From assembly GCA_009667805.1 (NCBI GenBank), contig CM019067.1, positions 71,957,441-72,021,440 on the forward strand: a stretch of DNA of 64,000 nucleotides. The letters run 5' to 3'. Position numbers and translations under genes: made by a program. The number at the start of each line of letters is the position of its first letter. Within the stretch, counting starts at the first letter, position 1. This document shows, piece by piece, positions 24,116 through 34,244 of the stretch. The DNA is from Leptobrachium leishanense (taxonomy: Eukaryota; Chordata; Amphibia; Anura; Megophryidae). The notes under the pieces were generated by a model that worked only from the letters and a program-made list of their open reading frames with translations, was not told the origin of the DNA and ran no database searches.

Positions 24116-24778
24116 GAAGACGCAGGGGCACCCCAAGATCTTTACTAACAAGGAAGACGCAGGGGCACCCCAAGATCTTTACTAACAAGGAAGACGCAGG
24201 GGCACCCCAAGATCTTTACTAACAAGGAAGACGCAGGGGCACCCCAAGATCTTTACTAACAAGAAAGGCGCAGGGGCACCCCAAGATCTTTACTAACAAG
24301 GAAGTTGCAGGGGCACCCCAAGATCTTTACTAACAAGAAAGGCGCAGGGGCACCCCAAGATCTTTACTAACAAGGAAGTTGCAGGGGCACCCCAAGATCT
24401 TTACTAACAAGGAAGACGCAGGGGCACCCCAAGATCTTTACTAACAAGAAAGGTGCAGGGGCACCCCAAGATCTTTACTAACAAGGAAGAGGCAGGGGCA
24501 CCCCAAGATCTTTAACAAGGAAGATGCAGGGGCACCCCAAGATCTTTACTAACAAGGAAGACGCAGGGGCACCCCAAGATCTTTACTAACAAGGAAGACG
24601 CAGGGGTACCCCAAGATCTTTACTAACAAGGAAGGTGCAGGGGCACCCCAATATCTTTACTAACAAGGAAGACGCAGGGGCACCCCAATATCTTTACTAA
24701 CAAGGAAGACGCAGGGGCACCCCAATATCTTTACTAACAAGGAAGACGCAGGGGCACCCCAAGATCTTTACTAACAAG
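24116..24778. repeat. 37-bp minisatellite, about 18 units
   Basis: Head-to-tail units of 37 bp, each containing GCAGGGGCACCCCAAGATCT then TTTACTAACAAG. Units differ mainly at the three bases before GCAGG (GAC, GGC, GTT, GGT, GAG, GAT) and at AGATCT/ATATCT; one unit near 24510 lacks four bases. Variant order suggests blockwise expansion (the ATATCT units cluster at 24650-24730). No stop-free unit translation of interest. Confidence 0.95.
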
Positions 24779-24882
24779 GAAGGCTTGGCCAATTGTTCAT
24801 TTTTTTTCCGAAATTTCAAGTAAATTGAAGGGTATGCAGAAGGAGCGCAGCACTATCTCCCATAAACCACAGTCAGCTGTTA

Positions 24883-25318
24883 GGCTAGGGTCAGAGTGGG
24901 GCAGTCGGAACGCGCGTGCAGGCGCACTAAATCACGGCGGCAGTAGCAGCACATAACGGCCAATGACGGCCAATATACGCAGTACGTGCGTACGAAAGTG
25001 CGCCGACACCACGCAACCAGCAAATGAACGCATTTTTATCAGAACGTGAAACCGCTGCTACTGACGTACAAAGTGCGCTGCGGCCGCATAGCAGCGTGTG
25101 TGCGTGATTAGGAGATGTCAGACGCTGCTAGTGTGCGGCCAACATAACGTTCAAACAGCCGGATTTCCCTAGACTTCTTTTTACCCCACCGTCATGAAAT
25201 ACGTCCAGAATTGCGCATCGTCTGACCACTTAAGCGTATTCCGTGAAAAAATGCGTGCGCACGCATCGACGTACATTTTGACGGTGGCTGCAGAAAATGC
25301 GCTCATCTGTCCCTAGCC
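24883..25318. mobile_element. Harbinger-like MITE, family B, copy 5
   Basis: GGCTAGGGTCAGA ... TCTGTCCCTAGCC ends with TTA at 24880-24882 and 25319-25321. The right part (TCCCTAGACTTCTTTTTACC) differs from the other copies. Confidence 0.85.
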
Positions 25319-25321
25319 TTA

Positions 25322-26672
25322 TGTGGATTCCCTGAACTTAATTCAGAGTATAGAAAAGTTTGGGATTTTGGGTGTTTTTTTTATTTGCAGCGTCTTCCAT
25401 GTTTGTTATCCCTCCCTACATATCCGAGAATTCAAGCTCATTCTTGAAAGCCATAAAGTACGTTTAGCCTGAGCCAATACAGATTTCATAATGGTAAGCA
25501 GAAAGGAAATTATGACATTCATTTAAAATCAGACTTTATTCATTAAGCTTATTTATGGAACAAGAGGTCAGTTTACAAGAACCGCCTTTTTAAATGCGCG
25601 TTTCGCTGGGTGTTCTAAACATATATATTTTAGGCGAGTCTTTCATCATTTATGTTTGGGAATATTTACATATTTCCACAAACATTTCAGGATAGCGACT
25701 TTCTTTTTTTTTTATACCAGTTTTAAAAATATCCGCTCATCCTCGGGCAGCTGCAGAAGGTGTACGCTCTCGAGCAGGGTCCTCTCTCCTACTGTTCTGT
25801 TTAACTTGTATGTATATTTGTACAGCGCTACAGAACGTGTGCAGCACTTTAGAAATACCTGTAAATGTACTTCTATTTTTTTTATGTATTTCCACTTAAT
25901 CTCCTCCGTATTAACTACTCTGAACAATATATAAGTTGGATCATACAGTCCCAATGACACAGACTACATGTTCCACAATCCCTAACGCTCGGTCCAAGCA
26001 TGATATCATTAATTATGTGTTCAGCTGCTCCAGAGGTATGCCGGGCAGGAAAAGGTTTTACATGCCATTGTTCAAGTTAAAAAGCTTTCACGTACTGCTA
26101 TTATGCCCACAAATGTTGATTAGAAATCCTGCAATTCTTTTAGTGCACAATGCGTGTGTTTATGGATATATATATATATATATGTAACACATATATATAT
26201 ACACAATAGCTGTGCAGTGAGACATCCGATTTTAATTTGGACATCCAGTATCCAAATAACTTGTTGTTTAGCTTTCCCTGATGAGCATGTTTATGCGTTA
26301 GACCCTGTGCCAGGTATATCACAGTATGCGCTCATTTTACTGGAATGCAAAAAGTCTAAATGCTGAGCTGGGATCGGTTCACAGCTTCTAATTTTGTCTG
26401 GGTCACAATTAACATGGAAGCTCTAAAAGTGTCTTCTGGATTACCGCTATTTAGTCAATCAACTGAGTAACACGATAGCCGCGAGCGGTTTAGGTCAGTG
26501 CATATTTTCAGACTTTTAATAGTATATTTATATGAAGGATCTAGACGTATCCCTGCCAGGTATGTGTTAGCAGACAGCTGGATATAATAGCGTAATTATT
26601 TAACCAGTACATACCTAGCTTTTATTCTTTTTCAAGCACATCTTTGGGGTCTATCTCTTCTGAATACCCAAC
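25322..26672. other. Unique sequence with LINE-tail remnant and (TA)n
   Basis: 25760-25865 is a remnant of the GTACGCTCTCGAGCAGGGTC-type 3' end. (TA)n/(AT)n tracts lie at 26163-26215. Frames on both strands (25656-25934, 25712-25960, 25936-26187) are overlapping and domain-free. Confidence 0.4.
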
Positions 26673-26676
26673 TTAA

Positions 26677-26934
26677 CCCTTTCACTGCTGACGACGTGTG
26701 GGGAACGTCCTCATGGACTCCTAAGGAAAGATAGAGGGTTCCTTTGAACCCCGCTATCTCCTGACTAGCAGGGTCATTTTTGGTATCATTAGAAAGGCCA
26801 GAGCATGGCCTTTCCAATGATACCAAACATGACCATGTTTACAGTAAAGAAAAAAATAAATAAAAAGAAAAACGTGAAAAAATAAATAAAATAAATAAAA
26901 AGAAAAGACGTGAAATAGCTCAGCAGTGAAGGGG
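26677..26934. mobile_element. TTAA-target MITE sharing sequence with the hAT element
   Basis: Inverted ends CCCTTTCACTGCTGA and CTCAGCAGTGAAGGGG, bounded by TTAA at 26673-26676 and 26935-26938. The interior has TTTTTGGTATCATTAGAAAG and its inverted partner CCTTTCCAATGATACCAAAC, forming a strong hairpin whose arm matches the blocks inside 2106-3241. Confidence 0.75.
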
Positions 26935-27038
26935 TTAACCGCAATCATTTGATTGACATTGGAATAGATGGATGGCTAGGCTGACTAGGCTGAGACGATC
27001 CAGTTGAAGGAGTTTTCACCTGGAGCCCTAAACTCTGA

Positions 27039-27305
27039 GGCCTCGTTCACGCCTAGGCGTTTTACAGCGAGTTCCTACGCGCTGTAAAATGCCCAAACAC
27101 AGAAATCCCATGATTTCCTATGGGGCCCGTTCACACCTAGGCGTTTTACAACGTGTAGGAACATGCTGTAAAACACCTACGCCCCAAGAAGTACAGGAGC
27201 TGTGGCGTGTTACAGCGCGTTCGCGGCCACAGACATGGACGTGAACACGCGTTATCGGAAAAAACAAGTGTATGAAATATGCTCAGGTGTGAACCCAGCG
27301 TGAGT
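27039..27305. mobile_element. Inverted-repeat MITE with CACGCCTAGGCG end
   Basis: GGCCTCGTTCACGCCTAGGC at the left and CTCAGGTGTGAACCCAGCGT at the right are roughly inverted. The left end is partly duplicated at 27126 (CCGTTCACACCTAGGCGTTT), with TTTTACAGCG motifs inverted in the middle. Boundaries approximate. Confidence 0.5.
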
Positions 27306-28500
27306 GTTCTCACAAGAGCTCTATTGTGACCCGCTAATTCATAAAATGTACGTGGCTCATTTTGTGGCCGAGTCGCATTATTAGCGACTCGATTCAGAAT
27401 ATATGGGAGCTGCTGATCTATTGGCACCAGCTGCTGTGGTCAGTATCGGCTCCTGGAGACTATAGGACACAGTGAGAGGAGGCAGGGGATCTCACTGTCC
27501 TCTGCACCATGTGATCTGATGTGAATTTAAGATTTGTTTTTGCCTTTATGTTAAAGTTTTAAGTGATTATGCAAAGGCAAAATCACTTAACACCAGAGTC
27601 TGAGAGCTGATTTTCTTCACAGAATACCGGCTTGCCCGATAGGTGCGAGCTATGTTGGAATAGCTCGTTCTTCTCCTGATAGCCGCAAATTGATGGCTCC
27701 TATAAGATGTATACATATAGCAGACATTCATTTACAGTATGCAGCCGCAACGTCCCAACCGCAAAGTCTGCGGCTCATTTGGAAGAGCTTCTCGAGCCAT
27801 TAGTAATATAGATATAGAATAAAAAAATGATATATGTAATAAAGAATTCTGTCCTTTTGGGAAGCAGTATAATCGGCACTCTATACACTATGGATTTGTA
27901 TTTTTTTTTAACATTGTGCTAGTTTTGTGTGAATTTAAAGAATAAATGCACAGGGAGGGTGACCGCTGAGCCTCGGCTGAATTTAAAAAAAAAACAAATA
28001 AAAAAATAGAAATATATATTTATATATCTGATGATATATACATAACCTGGTAACTAAGGAAGTGTAGGGTGACGAAGTATAGGCATACAAATAAAGAAAA
28101 TGAAAATGAGGAGTAAGAATCAATGTACTAATTTGCAATGACTATTATCTAAGTGTTAGATAATACAATCAATTTTGGGAACTCCCAACGTTCAGTTTAT
28201 TTCAAACTTGTTTTAACTAAGGGAAGCAGCGCTGTCAATACCAGTTAGAGTCTGGCAAATAAGCCCAATAATCTCCCATGTTTTGCTCTATAAATCCATA
28301 CAACTATACGGTCACTAACATTAATTTACTGTCCTCCAGTAGCCTTTAAGGTATCAGAGAGGATCAATAATTTGGTACGATTTCCTTTGCAAGCCTACAG
28401 AGCTTTTGTTCGATTGAAGATTAAAAAAATAAAAATAAATAAAACAAACATGTGAGGAGAAATCTGTATCGGAGTGTCTTTCTTCTGAAATTACACATAA
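27306..28500. other. Unique sequence, no recognised feature
   Basis: A+T-rich with short A runs and a mixed GC stretch. I find no array, element ends or exon. Confidence 0.4.
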
Positions 28501-29328
28501 GGGGTTATTCAGAGAGAGCCGAATTGGCACCCAAAAATGTCACCGAATAGGAGATTTCCCCTACGGTGCCATTTCGGGGCCATTCGGCTATTCAGAGAGC
28601 AGGCAGTTCACCAAATTTAGGTGAACTGCCAGCAAGTACAGTGAAATCCCTCATAGAGAAGCAATGGTTAATCTATTCAGAGAACACAAACGGCAGTGAA
28701 AAGTTGCTTAAGTGCCCTGCTGTTCGGTGTTTTCATTCAGTAGGTTTATTCAGGCGAATCCCATAGGCTTCAATGTTAAAAATATTCCTGTTTTTATCCA
28801 ATATCTAATAAACCATTTATTATTTTAATCTGCAGCAAATAGTCTCTTTATTTATTGATTTTTTAGGATCATGTTTCGGAACTTTTTCGGCAAAAATCTT
28901 TCCGTGTTTTGTTTTAAAAAGCTCTTTTTTCTGTAACAGCCCTTTTTATTATCATTCATTGGATTTTATATGTAAATTCCAGGCTTTTTCGTTCAGTAGT
29001 TTTTTGCAAACAGCTTTTCAATTTTGACACTTTCAAGGGTATTGTTTTTTTTTTACCCCGTTCGTCAGCTTGTCGGCTTTTCCGGCAGCTGGTCTGCGCT
29101 GTGATCAGTGGTTCATTGGTTTTTTCCGACGTGTTCGTTGAGTTTTTTGCGACGGTTCCGGCAGGTTTTCGGTTGGATTCCGCAGGTGTTTGACAGGTTT
29201 TCTCTGCACTCCGAGGACCCTGCGGTGAATTCTGAATTTACTGCAGGGTGGGGAACTTTAATTCTCCGAAGTGCAGGGAACGAGAGAGCACTAAAATGTG
29301 ACATTTCGGTGCTCTCTGAATAACCCCC
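28501..29328 (-). mobile_element. Family A transposon, inverted copy
   Basis: Ends GGGGTTATTCAGAGAGAGCC and GGTGCTCTCTGAATAACCCC are inverted repeats. The inner GGCGAATCCCATAGGCTTCA and CCAATATCTAATAAACC blocks are reverse complements of parts of the copies at 9015 and 55326, showing this copy lies in the opposite orientation. TAA precedes it. Confidence 0.75.
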
Positions 29329-30255
29329 ATAGAGTTGTACATACAATCACCATGCTCTGGTTCATTCATTTATGAATGTTGGCTGTACACGAATACCATG
29401 CTCTCCAGCCATTCACTAGTACATGCTGAGCACCCGTTACCTGGAATTGGTTGCCAGATACTTACGATTTTAGGAATTCAGCTGTATTCCAAAAGATGGG
29501 GACATGGAAGGGGACCCGCGAGACACACACACACTGCTACAGTACCATTGAAATACGCACTGGGAGACCCTGCACAGTGTTTTGCATAAGACATGACATG
29601 AAGAACCAACGTGTTTCTCGCTGGTTCTCTGCAGCATGTCACATGCTGCAGCTGCAGCATGTCACATGCTGCAGCTGCTCATTGTGTTCCTCAGTGGTTC
29701 TGCAGCCCACAGAGGTATCTAAGTATCATACCTTAATACTCCGAAAACTCTAATTTTAGTTGTTCCCCGGATTTCGGAATTACATTTAACAGGTGCTCAA
29801 CCTGTACAGAGTTAATACAGAGCACCGTGCCTGTATGTTGTATGCAATCACTTTTTGATGTCTGCATTTATTTTACTGGAGTAAATGCATACTGTACCGT
29901 GTTAGCGTTAAACTAAACTTGGCTCTGTTGCACACATAATATATGTTTGTTAAAACATGTCTTCATGCATTTTAAACTGGCCAGTATAAAGGAATGAAAA
30001 CTCGTCTTGCTCTGCTTTGAGGCAGTTTTTGCTTCGCAGCATTGATCTGGTCACTAACCTGCTGTATTAGCAAGGTATTCCTGTAATAAAAAGAAAACTG
30101 GATTATAAAATAAAAAATCCTTATTGTATTGTAGTTGACTTGTGAAGCTCAGCATGGTGATGCTGGAAGATGCTGCAATCCAATCACAAAGAATGGCGCC
30201 ACCCAATCAATGCTCTATATCCCCAAAGTTGAACTGCAGGAAAATTGCATTTTAA
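29329..30255. other. Unique sequence with a duplicated palindrome at 29629-29674
   Basis: 29629-29651 and 29652-29674 are two abutting 23-bp near-palindromes with arms CTGCAGCATGT / ACATGCTGCAG. Elsewhere nothing is recognised. Confidence 0.5.
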
Positions 30256-30603
30256 GGCCGGGTGCACACTAGCGTTTTCTTCTGCGCACAGTACGTGCGT
30301 TATGACGCACTATATGACATCCGTTGTAGCATATAATTACGCGGATAGAGAAGAACACACATAGCACGCTCGCAACGCATAATGCGCGCTGAAGACGTCC
30401 GTCATGGAAACACCAAAGCTTTTGTGCTAGGATTGACGCCGTATAGACGACGTTGCTTGAACATCAAATGAGCCAAATTCAGTTTTTACGGCGTGCGTCA
30501 AAATTAACACATCGTCTGGCGCCTACCAATCTCTCCGTCATAAAGTGCGTCCTTTTTAACGCACGTATTGTGCGCAGAAGAAAACGCTAGTGTGCACCCG
30601 GCC
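30256..30603. mobile_element. Inverted-repeat MITE, GGCCGGGTGCACAC ends
   Basis: Left end GGCCGGGTGCACACTAGCGT; right end ACGCTAGTGTGCACCCGGCC: at least 20 bp of perfect inverted repeat, continuing through TTTTCTTCTGCGCA / TGCGCAGAAGAAAA. The flank is TTAA on the left and TTA on the right. CpG-rich interior, non-coding. Confidence 0.85.
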
Positions 30604-30606
30604 TTA

Positions 30607-30940
30607 GGCCAGTGGCAGACGAGTGCACTGTGTTCGCCCGTACTGACGTGCCTTCCGACGCCCGTCGCAGAGTGTGACGTATCGACAGGGCCAGCCACAC
30701 GCTGTTGCGCGCACGATTTGCGCACGCTACAGCGGACGTGCTGAAGCCTCCCCATCAAAGCGCTATGACGCGTGTTCAACGGGGCTGCAAAGCGCGATCC
30801 TCCGTAGGGGGATAGATCCTTGCAGCACTGAGTGCACTAACTGCGCTCAGCGAGGTGGTCACACAGGCGTCAGAGTGGAAGGAACTTCTACTCTCATGGA
30901 CCTTCCTTCCGCTCTGAAAAACGCTCGTCTGACTGCGTGC
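30607..30940. mobile_element. Inverted-repeat MITE sharing a TTA with its neighbour
   Basis: Ends GGCCAGTGGCAGACGAG and CTCGTCTGACTGCGTGC are imperfect inverted repeats, with TTA (30604-30606) and TAA (30941-30943) flanks. It abuts the element ending at 30603, separated only by the TTA. Related in its CAGACGAG subterminus to family B. Confidence 0.7.
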
Positions 30941-30943
30941 TAA

Positions 30944-32292
30944 GCCAAAATAGTTAACCTGAAGGAACAGAAGGGATGGAGAAAAATGTTTATTGTCTGG
31001 TATTTTGGCTTAAAATGTGCAACTCATTTGCCATTCTCCTCCAGTTCATTTTATATAGCAGGGAGAGTCAACAGGCGGCCAAATTCAAGCTGTGGTTGGA
31101 CTTCAGCCAGCCTCAGCAGGTATTCATACTGGCCGAGGGTGATGGGCATTGCCGAGTAAGCACAGCTAGATGCTTGGAGATTTATAATCGCCATGGTTAA
31201 ACATGGTCAGATTAAATCACTGCCTTCCGGCTGCCTCAGACTGATGGGACTTTTAGTAGCACAACATCTGCTGCTGCCCAAGTCTGTTGGAGATATACAG
31301 AAGTTGCCATGGGTGACATCACGATGTTAAAAGCCCATATTTATGCAGCCATCTACCATTCTGAGAGGTGCTTTGTTTCAGAAGAATAGGTTTCGTTAAT
31401 CTGCATGCCAAGCTTTACTCTCTATACCGGTGTCCGCTTTGAAGATTACTTTAATTTTCCTCCTTTTGTTTCTAGTGAAAACACACCGAACTAAATCTGC
31501 AAACCAACTTTAAAGAACGGTTACTGAAGAAGATAATGCGGGATTTTCCTTCCCTCCTTTTTTTCATTTGTGATTTGTTCAATGACCCCCCCCAAAACTA
31601 CAATCTTAAGTATTTTTATTTTAACTCTTGTAACCCCTGTACCTTCTTTCCCAGATACCAGAGTGACTGAAGCAGTTAAAAGTTTTCTGATGATTCAATT
31701 CTCTCCTGAAGATTTAAAAACTCTGGCTGTAACAAAATATACAATAATGACTCAGAAAAAAAAAGAAAGAAAGAAATGTAATTAGATAATAGATCCAGGT
31801 GTTCCATTGAACCGGCCAGTACAGGCTGAATTCTTCAAGAAAAAAAAACAATAAACAATGGCATATAGTTTAGCTCACTCTATAGATATTATCAAACACT
31901 ATGCTAAACAGCCCACCGGCTACAATTAGTATAGACTGGATATAATGATAGTGCGCTGAAACGATTTGAGTCTTGGGGATTACATTCTGAAATCCATAGC
32001 AACTACTTGTTTTTCTACTAATGTGCGCGGAATATTTTTAAAGAAGAAAAAAAAAAAAAAAGGCTCAAATTTTATAATTGGCGAGCCGTTCAAAATGGTA
32101 ACAGTGATTAAATCATCAAGGTGGGTTGATAAACAACTTAAAAAATGTAATTGACTTGAAAAGTACATCCTGTTGTTTTCTTCTCCCAACCAGTTAAAGT
32201 CAACTGCTTTACGCCACCATATTTTTTTCTCAATCTACCCAACGACGTCTACGAACCCATTTCTGGATCGGCTTTATAACTGCCCGCCATGC
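30944..32292. other. Unique sequence
   Basis: No recognised exon or repeat ends. 31050-31145 (GCGGCCAAATTCAAGCTGTG) may be an old MITE scrap. The frame at 30976-31200 lacks any known domain. Confidence 0.4.
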
Positions 32293-33700
32293 TTATTTAT
32301 TTATTTATAAAGTATTTTACCAGGAAGGATACATTGAGATTTCTCTCATTTTCAAGTATATCCTGGGTTCAAGAACATTGAAATGTTAGTTGTTACAGAA
32401 ATACAAAGTAATAAAATGCAAGATATTAAAAAACAACACAATTATACAGATTAACGCAGAAAATAAATATGTAGGAAATAATATCACTATGTTACATGTT
32501 TACAAGTGCATAATATCACATTTACATGCAAGATGGATATATAGTCACTATGTTACATGTTTACACATGTATATATCACTATGTTAAATGTTACACTGCA
32601 TTCTGTATATATAGTCACTATGTTACATGTTTACAGTGCATTCTGTATATAGTCACTATGTTACATGTTTACAGGTGCATTCTGGATATATAGTCACTAT
32701 GTTACATGTTTACAGGTGCATTCTGTGTATAGTCACTATGTTAAAGTACACGTGCATTTGTATAGTCACTATGTTATGTTCAGGTGCATTTGTATATAGT
32801 CACTATGTTAAATGTTTACACGTGCATTCTGTATATATAGTCACATTTACATGTTACAGGTGCATTCTGTATATAGTCACTATGTTACATGTTACAGTGC
32901 ATTCTGGATATATAGTCACTATGTTACATGTTTACAGGTGCATTCTGTGTATATACTATGTTAAATGTTTACACGTGCATTCTGTATATAGTCTATGTTA
33001 CATGTTTACAGGTGCATTCTGTATATAGTACATGTTTACAGGTGCATTCTGTATATAGTCACTAGTTACATTGTTTACAGGTGCATTCTGTATATAGTTA
33101 CATGTTTACAGTGATTATATAGTCACTATGTTACATGTTTACAGGTGCATTCTGTAATAGTTACATTGAGGTGCATTCTGTATGAGGTATGTTAATAGGA
33201 GCTCTTAAGTGACTTTAGACTGGGGGAAGATTTGATGGCGTCTGGGAGGTTATTCCATAATTACAGTGCTCTGTAGGAAAATGAGGATCGAGACAGTTTC
33301 TTTTTGTATTGTGGTATTGCAAGTAAGGTGCAGGTCCTGGATCGGAGGTTATAGGATGAGGGAACTGCTGGGGAAGCAGCCTATTCAGGTAGGGTGGTAG
33401 CTTCCCAGAAAAGCCTTTACACACTAGGTGGAAAGGTGAAGGGTGCGTCTAGATTCCAGTGACGGCCAGTTTAGCTCTTTTAACATGTCACAATGGTGGG
33501 TCATGTAGTTACATTGTAGCACAAAGCGGCAGAATGAGTTATACAATGTAGCAAGTTTATGAAGGCACATTTTCTTTCCTAGTAATCGAACATCATTAGC
33601 ATGTTTGTATAAATTCTCCAAGTCCCAAGCAGGAGTTTGAATGTGCATAAAAGGATTTAATTGTGGTTGTGAGGAGGGATTCTGGTTTATATCACGCTTC
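32293..33700 (-). mobile_element. 5'-truncated LINE: reverse-transcriptase C-terminus plus 3' UTR ending in the SINE-like tail
   Basis: On the minus strand, about 33648-33215 translates (with a frame change near 33424) to a decayed end of a LINE ORF2: YMTHHCDMLKELNWPSLESR, then GKLPPYLNRLLPQQ, the familiar 'LNWxxLExRR ... LPPYL' pattern of CR1/L2-type elements. Further down the same strand come the 3' UTR, a 41-44-bp minisatellite (33185-32482), then GTTCTTGAACCCAGGATATA and the shared tail at 32376-32293 ending in ATAAATAAATAAATAA. All pieces lie in one orientation and one piece, so the tail belongs to the LINE. Confidence 0.75.
32482..33185. repeat. Minisatellite within the LINE 3' UTR, unit about 41-45 bp
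   Basis: Head-to-tail copies of TAGTCACTATGTTACATG followed by TTTACAGGTGCATTCTGTAT, about 17 units, many with small deletions. It explains the 133-codon frame at 32627-33028, which is not a gene. Confidence 0.9.
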
Positions 33701-34244
33701 CTTAAGTATCAGATACACCAAATGTCCCCGTTCTGACCATGAAAACACAAATTAAATAAGTGCAAAGTGAATTACAGAGCAGACATTCTCTTCATAATGC
33801 TCGTGGAGTGACAAAACCACAGACAAAGAAAAACAGACACTGAAAATCTGCGGCTTATGTCCTAAGCATTATTCAGGGTTCCCCAGGAGCTTAAGAGACA
33901 GCAAAAGAATGGGATGGTTTACTCCCAGAACAAGGAATTTCAAAAACTCCCGTCATGCTGTTTTCTGATCACCGGGGAGAGAGAGCAAGAGGAAGAAAAG
34001 ACAAACAAAAAAAGGGGGGGATGGAATAATAATAAAAGGGAATCTAGATTAAGACTACAGTACAAAGATAAACAAATGGAAAAAAGTAAAAAGCGATGAT
34101 AGTGCGTTGTTTTTTTTTAGCTAAAAAGTCAAGTAAAAAAATGAAAAAAAACTCCCAAAATTTCGTCCGCGGCTGGCTTGATGTATTACAATTTTACAGA
34201 AATTAAAACCATCCATTTGAAGAAATGGACTCTCTGAAATAATA
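33701..34244. other. Unique A-rich sequence
   Basis: Purine-rich stretch at 33960-34160 with AAGAGGAAGAAAAGACAAAC and G runs. No element ends or exon recognised; the 61-codon frame at 33914-34099 is low-complexity. Confidence 0.4.

Noticed and set aside
24116..24778. CRISPR-like array
   Set aside because: Units are contiguous near-identical 37-mers with no unique spacers, in a eukaryotic context.
32627..33028. 133-codon frame with HYVTCL-type repeats
   Set aside because: Translation of the minisatellite inside the LINE 3' UTR.
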